64,000 nucleotides of DNA from Callipepla californica brunnescens (lineage: Eukaryota; Chordata; Aves; Galliformes; Odontophoridae). The notes beneath the pieces are model-generated. The model searched no databases. It saw only the letters and a program-made list of their open reading frames with translations, and was not told the DNA's origin. The DNA lies in contig JALIRH010000004.1 of NCBI GenBank assembly GCA_023055505.1, positions 11,961,368-12,025,367 of the forward strand. Direction: 5' to 3'. The position numbers and the translations under genes were made by a program. Shown piece by piece: positions 55,367-64,000 of the stretch (within the stretch, counting starts at the first letter, position 1; each line of letters begins with the position of its first letter).

Positions 55367-58300
55367 GTATTTATGGTTGTCAGTTCATACCATTTTCCTT
55401 TTGTCAGCAGTATATCCTTTTTCTCCCTTCCAATATCAAGGCATGTTTTTGTGAATGGTCACATGCAAAGACAGTTCTGTTAGTGAAGCAGCGCTTATGA
55501 TCAGTGCCTTGCCGTGTCCCTGTGAGGTCAGTAGATGTTTGTAGAGCTGGTGACGCTTTCATCAGAACCAAAGGACAGTGTGTTTGATGGTCCTATGAAT
55601 AGAACTTAAGTATCTTGTCATGATGCATATTTCCTCCCTTTTTTTTTCTTAATTAACTTTGAACAGTGTAAAAAATGCAGAAATGCATATTTATACTGTG
55701 TTTTTTCACAAAATTCCAGGAAAGGAACCTGAGATTTATGTTGCCAGGAGGAAGGAGTAGGAATGCTTCTGACCTGGTACTGTGTGGCTCTGGAGGTGGG
55801 TGGCTAGGACAACACACACAAACAACTTTCTCATTAAATGCATGTGCGTTCCTTTCTTGTGCATCTGTTGCTTGTCTGTAAGAGTCAAAGAAATATTCTG
55901 CTGTAATCACGTTGTGAGTATTCATCTAAAATTTAGTGTGGTTCTTTTGATGACTGACTGCATCAGTAGCCTTATTTTTTTCCTGTGATTGTTCTGCAGA
56001 CAACAAAAGCAAGTAATGAGCTTTAAACTAACAATGTAGTTTACCCCTGTTCTGCAAGGTCGCTCATTTGTACTTGCCTGACTTGAAAGCAGAAAAAAAC
56101 AGGGATGCCTGGTCAAGATTCACAGAGCCATTTGTTGATTTTTTTCAACCTTTATTCACAAAGCACTTCAACAAATCTACCTTTTTGTTTTCTTCTCAGT
56201 TTTGCTGGTTGCATGTGACTGTGAGTAGGCTGAAACTTCCAGGGTCATAAGAAGTCATATTGCTATCATAATGATAATTAATCTACTAAGGTTACATAAG
56301 TATGTATCGGAGGACTATGCGTGGTACTTACAGTCAGATTTCCAGTGTGAGCACTCCCGTAGTGATTTTCATTTATATAAATCATGAAAGCCCCAGACAG
56401 AAATGAAATTCAGTTTTAACCTCAGGAGGTATTTTGATAGATTGTCATCACATCAACTGTTATGGTTGCGTTTACCCTTTTTGCGCACGTTTTGGACTAA
56501 GCTGCATTCCAAAACCATGAAATTTACTGAAGAAGCTTTAATTTGGTGCAACCTAAGGGGCAGTCTTACAAAGTAGATGATTCCATGAATTCACATTCTT
56601 TGTTTATTAGTCATTAATCTAAAATAACCCCTCCAGGAACTATCTGCCAAAGTGTGAAGTAAAATTGTAGTTTATGGCTAGAGTATCTGCTTAATAACTG
56701 AAATTTTAGTATTTATTTTTAAATGAACAGAATAAGCACCTATTTCTTACGAGACTAATATTTTTAGGATTAGCATTTGAAGAAGATGCAAAGTTTCTGA
56801 TCTTTGAGATCAAAGACTTGGAATTTATCCTTGTGTAATTTCTTAGGTTTCAGCTTATAGAATATGCTGGCTTCAGCAGTATTACTGTATTCAAGTTCTT
56901 TAAAATACAACTGCTGTTTAACACAAGAGGTAGAGATGATCACCTATGTACACATTTTTTCTTTCTAAAAGATACTTTGCTTTGAGTATTCTTTAGAAGC
57001 GTAACTTCTTTGCATGACATGAGACAGTCACAGCTATAACTTAGATAGTCCTATAAATTCCGAAGTGTTCTTCCTTGATCATCCAAAGCTTGTTAAAAAA
57101 CGTTGTGCTGAATTGCCTGTGCTGTGATTGCCAAAATAGGTATGACTCAGTGAATCACATCTGATAACATATCAGTATGCACAAAGGACCTGTTTTTTCT
57201 TTTTTTCATTTTATATACTTCTGAGTGATAAACAGACCCTTGATGGCCCAATTCTGCTCCCATTGCAGACTGCGGCGGGAACACCTTGCTCTTCAGAGGA
57301 AAGTGTGTACTGAACTTTTCACCTCTGTGGCTAGATGGAAGCTGGTACAGTTTCCTCTGCAACACTGGGGCATTTGAAAAGAAGGTGGTCAGGTGTGGGG
57401 GAGGTGAGATATGAAGGAAAAAATGAAGCATGTGTGAGTGAGAAGGTCTGTGATCACCTAGAAAGGGACTTAAGCATCATATAGGAGATGAAAACCACAG
57501 GCAGGTATTGGTTGGAACAGTGAGAAAATAAACCTGCCCTGGCTGGAGTACAGCAGGCAGTCCATGCACATTGTCATTAATGTAACAAAAAATTCAGGGG
57601 AAGACGAAAAGCAGAGAAGAGGGCAGAGAACTTGAGGGTGACCGGGGTAATGCACAAAGAAATCAATTGTGAGAAGAAAGTTACTCAAGAGTTTGAGGTG
57701 ATATGACAAAGCCAGAGGTGTCAGAGCCCTTTGCAGGCTGGGAGGATGGGACCGGGCACAGTCAGTGTCATCGGGGACAAGCAGTGCCAGTCACCTGGCC
57801 CAACGCAGGAATGCCAGAAATAATGAAAAGAGCAACCGAGGTCGTTTTCCTCAGGGCTGTGGCAAAGCTGCAATGAATTGCAGTTGATGTTATGGCCATG
57901 CTTCCTTGAGACTTCATGTGGGCCGCACCTGTGTACCCGCACGGGCAGTGCCATTCCTGGAGCCAGCACTGTGGGCAGCCCCAGGTCATTGCCCGGGTGT
58001 AGCAGTGCGCGGCACGCTGGCATCAGAGCCATTATATGAAAGAAGTGTCACCCAGAGCATGGGCAAGATGCCAGCCTAAATGCCTCAGTTAATGTGTAAC
58101 TTATTGTGGGCAAGCTCCTGCCTGCAGCAGCACCAAGTGCTCAGTGGCAGGTATAGGATCAGGATCTGCACAGGAGGAGAGTGACAGGGAGTTGCACCCT
58201 ACAGGTAAAACATGGGGAGGGAGGGGAGAGGGGAGGGTGTGTAAACCTGGCAAAGTGTGGCCCTCCTGCTGGAAAGTGCCCAGCTGGAGATGTGTTTGGT

Positions 58301-58829
58301 CTTCCAAGGCTGCGAGATGGGGAGGGTTCTTGCAGATGGACAGCAGCTGCAATGGTGCTGGGAATCAGCAGGGATGTGGCCATGGGCAATGAGGCCAGGG
58401 TGGGTTGGCTCCTGTGGAGGCAGCTTGCCCTGCTGTGCTGCTGTGAGCTGTTGTGGGTTGTTGCCCATTCTGGGTAACGGCTCTGGGCATGTGGATCACA
58501 TACTAGAAGAGGTTTGTCCAACAAAAGGTCCAGGACGTTATGTATGACTGAGTGTCCAGGCTTACAGAGTTGTGCAGCTGAGATTTCTTCCAAACTGTTC
58601 TAACAAGGTCCCCAGGAGGTTACAGTCTCTGGGGCCTAAGGGGAGCTGGTCCCACAGGTGTTATTCCCTTCCCACGAGCACCCTCATCCCCAATGACATT
58701 AAGCAGCTGTACTAGCCCCAGCTAACATTACAAACACTTTTCATGAAGACACTGGAAACAAACAGATGTAGCTGTGGAGATAATGAGAAAGGATGTAAAC
58801 AGAAACCTCACCAGAAACCATGGAGTTTT

Positions 58830-58960
58830 ACCAAGTGGCTTTGACACTTACCAAATACCTTTAAGCTGATAAAGATCTGATTTGTACTTCAGAGGTAACC
58901 TGATTAGCAACCAGTTTGAATCTGGAATATGCAAATTGGCACAAACATTGCTAAATCACT
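58830..58960. promoter_or_regulatory. Candidate conserved non-coding block
   Basis: Contains TTAAGCTGATAAAGATCTGA, AACCTGATTAGCAACCAG and ATATGCAAATTGGCAC, the last with an exact octamer-type ATGCAAAT. Appearance only. Confidence 0.3.
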
Positions 58961-61900
58961 TTCTTTAACTTATATGAAGTAGTGTGAATGAAGGATAGCG
59001 AAAGTCAACACAGCCTGGGGAGTCAGAGAGAGTGAGTGCTCCTCTGTCTACCCACAGTAAAATAGTATGATGAGCAATAACATATAGTTGTATATGCACA
59101 CGTGGAGTGACACTGGAAGGTTCCCAAGGTCAAACTAGCACTCAATTTAAGAAAAACCTTGCACATTCAAGTAAAGTGCAGTCATACAACACCCTTTTTG
59201 CTAGGAGTCCTGCCCCTCACAAATCACTTGCTGAACAAGCACCTATTTCTAGTTTTATTTTGCTCAGCTAGAAGGTGTATGGCTTACGGATTGCACAGCC
59301 TGAGGAAATACCTGCTTGTTTTCTCATGAGCTTTCCATAGACTATCACAAGTTCAGTACTTTTGTACACAAATATCAATTATTTTCTGACGTAATACTAG
59401 AAGATATATTTTGAACATCATTTATTGACATCTTGGAAACTGGGAGGTGAAGCATGGAAATATCAGTGTCAAAAAAGGTACAGTAATGTAACCTGTCCAG
59501 ATTGAAATGTCCAGAGCATGACATTTGCTAGTGCTAGGCATTTCTCAGGACACCACACAGGTGCAGCTGGACTCAGTTTTAGCTGCTTACCATTCCTGCA
59601 CTTTGTGGTGTCCTGTTGGGCATTTTGAAAGGAAGGGCCAGACTATTTGTTGCTCCTTGTTGCTGGCATTGCAGGTGAGCTGGTACCAGAGGTGATGCTA
59701 ATATCTTATTCTTCAGTGTGGCACTAAAATGTTCTTTCCTAAAAAAAAACCTTAAAAGGGAAAAAATCAAACTGTTTTATAGACAATGCAAACAAACATC
59801 GTTTTAATGTACAGTTCAATTTGTGATGTTAGAAATTGTCATTGTTTCATATTAAGTGATTGTTCAGTCTTACATCACTGACTGTAAGCACTTTTTGGCA
59901 TGATATTTAGCTGGTTTATTTATTTATTTAAGCAGAGAAGTTTAAAAACAAACAGGGCAGGGTAATATTTCTTGCTTGGAGTCTGTAAGTTTTGGCTGGT
60001 GTGCTGGAAACTGGGATTGTGCTGTTCCTCCTTTTTATACGCTGTGTTGCCTGAAAGCAGTGAGGTATTGCAGTCCTTCATGACTCTGCCCCTACTTAGA
60101 TCACTTGGTGGAAAACCAGAATTTGTGTTGTGTAAAGGGAGCTGCAATGCTTCAGGGAATTCCTTTTAACTCCCTTGCTGAAGTGCTTGCTAGCCTTTAT
60201 CAAAAGGCTCCTCAGCCCTTAACAGACTCGCTTTAATTGACCACTTGCATGGTCAGTTAATACACTGCAGTGGAAACCAAGTGGTAAAGTGTGAACAACC
60301 GAAACTGGAACTATAAACTTGGTGACTGCTCTGAATCCTGTGGCTATTTATATACAAGGCAGTGTTTTGTCATGCTGATTTTTATTAGCACAGATTAGAT
60401 ACAGACAGCTCAGTGGATGCCACAGAGGAGTCAGGGCCATGTGGAAGGTGCCAGCCCATAAACAAGAGATGGGGCAGGGAACCTACTGTGGCCTTTCTGC
60501 AGGCAGGCAGGGCACTGCCCTGCCCTGGGACTTTTGCCAGGGGCCAGGCTGGCACAACTCCTCTTTGCCTGGCCGGACAGGCTGGGCCATCACAGGGCTA
60601 ATCCTGCATCAGGGAAGATTTTCAGTTGTACTGAGCAGGGAAATGTTTGTTGGAGGATGCCAGAAGCACTGGGAATGCCTGGAGCACTGCAGTGCTCTCA
60701 GGGATTTCAGAAATGCCGCAACACATGGTGTATTGGGGTATTTTGAGACACTGAAGTTGCTTATTGGCTTTGTTGCATTACTTTTACTACTTCCAAAGGC
60801 ACTGGGAGGAAAGCTGACTTAGCAATGGGGCAAAAATGAAAGCCAGAGGAGAGAGAGAGCGTTTCTCCAGCTCTCTCCATAACATCAGTTGGGATACGAC
60901 TATACATAAAGTGCTGGTACTCCAGCAAAGCCGTACTCTGAAATATCACCTTTCTGGCAGCTACAACTTAGGATTTCTCTCTGAAACAATCTTAAAAGCA
61001 CAATTGGATGCCTCTTCAAGACTGAAACAAAGTCTTGTCCAAAGCTGCATCTTTTGGTTAAAATTTCAGGTGGCAGTGATACTTTCGTTTGCTCTTTGTT
61101 TATAAACAAAACCAGTCAACTGTGAAAAAATGACCGTTTCTTTACCTTTTTATTCTGGTTCTACTTACAGACACTGTGTTTAATGTTCCTATACTCTGGT
61201 TTTAAAAAGCCATCTGTGCTACTTTCATAAAGGGTGTACATCTTTAGAAAGAAATTGCTCAAAGTAAGGCCAGAAAATGAAATGAAAAAGTCTGTATCCT
61301 GCGGTCATGTGGCCCTTAGCAGCAGAAACTCCCTTTGCCATTGAGGAGTGAGTTCAAACCTGAATATTGCCATAATGGTCTCTAGCCCTACAAAAGGGAA
61401 GACCTTGAGTAAAGCCAAAAGCTACGGCTGTGTGCTTGTGCATGTACAAGTGCAAATGTGTGAGTGTTCATAAATAAAAGTGGAGCAGTCTCTCCATAAG
61501 GTGTGCTACAATGCACTTCATGCTTCTATACACCGGTGCAGGTATAATTGGTAACAGTGGAAGCAGGTATCAATCAGGTGATCCTAGAACCTCTTGCATC
61601 TTCACAGCAAGAGAGACAGCAGCGCTTGCTAAAACCAAGGAAAAGGCAATCTGGTTCCATGTGTAAGGCTAACATCCAGCAACATAAACTTCAAAACTGG
61701 TTTGTCCCTCTGATCACTAATGTGCGTTGCTGCATGAAAAGCTGTTGTCACCAATACAAGCGTGAATACTAATCTGCGGCAGATGCCATCATGTGTATCT
61801 ATTACAGAGCTTACCAAGCTGGGCTTTCCTGGACAATTTCCAACCTTGCCAGGGTGTGAACTTTAGCTGAGTAAGAAATCCAGATTGTCATTCGTGAGCT

Positions 61901-62689
61901 ATCTGGCAGAGGCGCAAATGCTTCCTCGTCTTTGGGAAAGTGAAATAGCAGTACTAAATTTTTCTCTGCAGGATGCATTCCCTTCTAAAGAGATAAAATC
62001 AATTCCAGGGTGCCATACACTGTAAACATTTATCATTTATTGTGCATTTAAATGTGCACAGCACATACACCACAGTCTTGAACAGCACCTGTATAAAACT
62101 ACAGACAGATTCTGGTAAATGGTGAAAACTCATACCATGTAACATTGTCATCTAGGTTTTATCACAATATTTCAAAGTTACAACGGCTACCTCTGAACAT
62201 ATCTTACGCAGGGATCTCACTTGTAGGTTTTGATGGGATGAAAAGTGACAAGAACTATTCCCAGGGAAAGTCTTTGCGATTTTGCTGTCTGAATCTTAGA
62301 ACAAAACCATCAGTTACCAGAGGTAGCAGCGATAATTACACGATGATTACTCACATATGGAACACATAGAAAGTAGAGAAATCCCCCAATTTACAGAAAG
62401 AAATCCTTAGGCATGACATTTCCTGGGTGCTCTCCCCGATTTGGCTTCCTGTTTTTTAACTGTATTTTTGCCTTGGCAGCAGCTGGCTTAAGGTGTGGTC
62501 CTGGTCTGTTCTGGTCTCACTGAACTTTGGTGAGTAGATTTTGTCTTCAAGGTCATGTGTAAGCAGAGAATAGAGGTAAGTCTATACGATTCCAATAGAA
62601 CAAATACTTTCTTGTAGGAATGTAAAAGGAAAAAAAATAGCTGAACTCAAATTACCCACGGCCTTGAGACTTGCATGTAATCAGAAATG

Positions 62690-62745
62690 GCTAATTTAGG
62701 TTGGAAGATGATCTGTAAACATCCTCTAATTCATTAAACATTGTG
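62690..62745 (-). mobile_element. Possible very old CR1 3' end remnant
   Basis: TTTAGGTTGGAAGATGATCT and the following ACATCCTCTAATTCATT recall the inverted CR1 terminal segment. Too short and diverged for a firm call. Confidence 0.25.
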
Positions 62746-63724
62746 GTTAGTCCTGGTTACAACTTAACATATCGACGCCACAAAGATGGTGTGTCACTTA
62801 ATGAGGAGAAAGATAGAAGAAAGGAAAAAAGTGGATCCTTTTAAAGATGCCCCCATAATCAAACCTGACTTCTCCTTCATCGCATTAGAAACATGAGTTA
62901 CCCTTGCAAAACGTATAAAGAAAAATATAGGGTTACTTGATGACGATATAGTACTGCAGCCTGACAGCTGTCTGCAAATATTTTCACCATGATTATCCTT
63001 ACTAAAAGTAAATCACTGGGTAAAGATAGCTCAAACGTGACAAGGCTCAAATAGGATGCAACCGACTCTATCTTGAATACTTTTGGCTACATATGGAAAA
63101 AAAAATAGAGATTTGGGATTACAGCAATTGTTCCCCCAAGCCCTCCTCCAACATTATAAGACCAAGCAAAAAAGCATGCACCTTCCATGCGGATTTTGTT
63201 AGGAGGCTGGCTTTGAGAGTTAGTGAGGTAGAAATTGATCAACTTTTTTAGGGAATGAGACAGGAAAAAAAAAAAAAAGCAGCATATTTCTCCTTCCAAA
63301 TACTGCACCAAAAATAATAAATAGTACAAAACAACCTCAGTTACTTGTAATCAATCTAAATTCCCTTACGGAGCTTGTATTTCAGTGAACCAGCAAATGA
63401 CTTTGCCTTTTCAAAACTTACCAGTATTATAATGTTTTTTTGCAAATTTTGACAAATGTGTGTAGTCTCCAAATATGAGAGGGAAGTTGATTTGAATAAT
63501 CTGTTCATCATAGCATGTGCCCCAGTGCGCTCACTTGGGGGAGGAGCAGATGACTTTTTTTTGCCTAATATGAAGCAATCGTTTCAAATATAGTGTCCAC
63601 TAAGGGCCGCAAAAATATGATGCTCCTGTTTATCTAAATAGAAAAGAAAATAAAAAGCCTGCAGAGTTTATATAGGTGCTTAAACCTCTCTACTGCCTGG
63701 CAGCTCTAAGACTGACTGCAGGAA

Positions 63725-63737
63725 AGTTCAAAGTTCA
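63725..63737 (+). promoter_or_regulatory. DR1-type nuclear receptor element
   Basis: AGTTCA-A-AGTTCA is a perfect direct repeat with one-base spacing, the HNF4/PPAR-RXR/COUP class (canonical half-site AGGTCA). It lies in a repeat-free block (about 63500-63740) that also looks conserved. Confidence 0.35.
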
Positions 63738-64000
63738 GCACTGGCAGATCTAAAAACAGATTTGTGGGGCAGCTCTTCAGCACCGTGCTTTCTGCACCAA
63801 AGTAAACCGATACCGTTCCAATTAAATAGCAACGCTGCACAAAGGAGGTCAGGCATTGTGTGTGGCTCCGCGCCGGCATCCCACCCAGGCACCTCCGTGC
63901 TGCTCCTTCTCAAAGGCCAAGAGCTTCTCTGGGAGTCGTGGGGCTTTTGAAAGCACAGAGGGGAACAAAGCCAACGTAGCAAACAAATACACGTACAACA

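Larger units (their letters stand above)
42100..64000. other. Gene-poor FGF19-FGF4 intergenic interval
   Basis: No exon, RNA gene or long open frame with recognisable content was found. FGF4 would be expected further right on the minus strand; none of its conserved exon features appear here. The interval holds CR1 fragments (44.3, 53.8, 54.9 kb and possibly 62.7 kb), a G-run at 54533-54546, a TA/TG-rich simple stretch (54715-54775) and several conserved-looking non-coding blocks listed separately. GC-richer patches near 57.7-58.6 and 60.4-60.8 kb hold overlapping open frames in several frames with no domain. Confidence 0.6.

Noticed and set aside
58159..58593. 144-codon minus-strand open frame
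   Set aside because: Competing frames overlap it on both strands, and there is no domain, splice site pattern or recognisable homology.
42100..64000. FGF4 or FGF3 exons
   Set aside because: Expected to the right by synteny, but no FGF-like middle exon or C-terminal exon was seen in the translations of this interval.
1..64000. CRISPR arrays, bacterial operons, tRNA or rRNA genes
   Set aside because: No regularly spaced direct repeats, Shine-Dalgarno-led gene strings, tRNA cloverleaf boxes or rRNA segments were seen; the gene structure is that of a vertebrate nuclear genome.

Overview
This window is a piece of a bird nuclear genome, almost certainly chicken (Gallus gallus, chromosome 5) or a close galliform. 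Three gene models decode cleanly into cyclin D1, LTO1 (ORAOV1) and FGF19. Their order and strands (CCND1 +, LTO1 -, FGF19 -) match the vertebrate CCND1-LTO1-FGF19-FGF4-FGF3-ANO1 block (11q13 in human). Scattered CR1 LINE fragments, the typical bird repeat, fit this. The host call rests on remembered protein and repeat families; no search was run.

Layout. 1-2240 is AT-rich intergenic DNA. About 2250-7750 is a large CpG island holding the CCND1 promoter and the first three coding exons. CCND1 (+) has five coding exons between 4748 and 17512 (292 codons plus stop) and a 3.4-kb 3' UTR that ends after the AATAAA at 20932. 20953-29490 is the tail-to-tail spacer to LTO1, with one CR1 fragment and an LTR-like repeat. 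LTO1 (-) has five coding exons between 34509 and 29543 (140 codons plus stop), with an NRF1-type CpG promoter near 34.5 kb. 34.7-36.4 kb is spacer. FGF19 (-) has three coding exons between 41133 and 37857 (224 codons plus stop), a TATA box at 41283-41290 and its own CpG island. From 42.1 kb to the end there is no gene that I can support. That stretch is the FGF19-FGF4 interval, with CR1 fragments and several blocks that look like conserved non-coding regulatory DNA; FGF4 itself is not in the window.

Function. Cyclin D1 activates CDK4/6 for G1 progression. LTO1 is the Yae1 partner that helps load Fe-S clusters on ABCE1. FGF19 is a klotho-dependent FGF. They are neighbours by old synteny and do not form one pathway. 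I found no sign of a new biological system. The points most worth checking are a set of CTCF-like motifs near the three genes, two identical kappa-B decamers in CCND1 introns, a missing structural cysteine in FGF19, a variant C-terminal tripeptide in LTO1, and conserved-looking non-coding blocks with an internal 20-bp tandem duplication.
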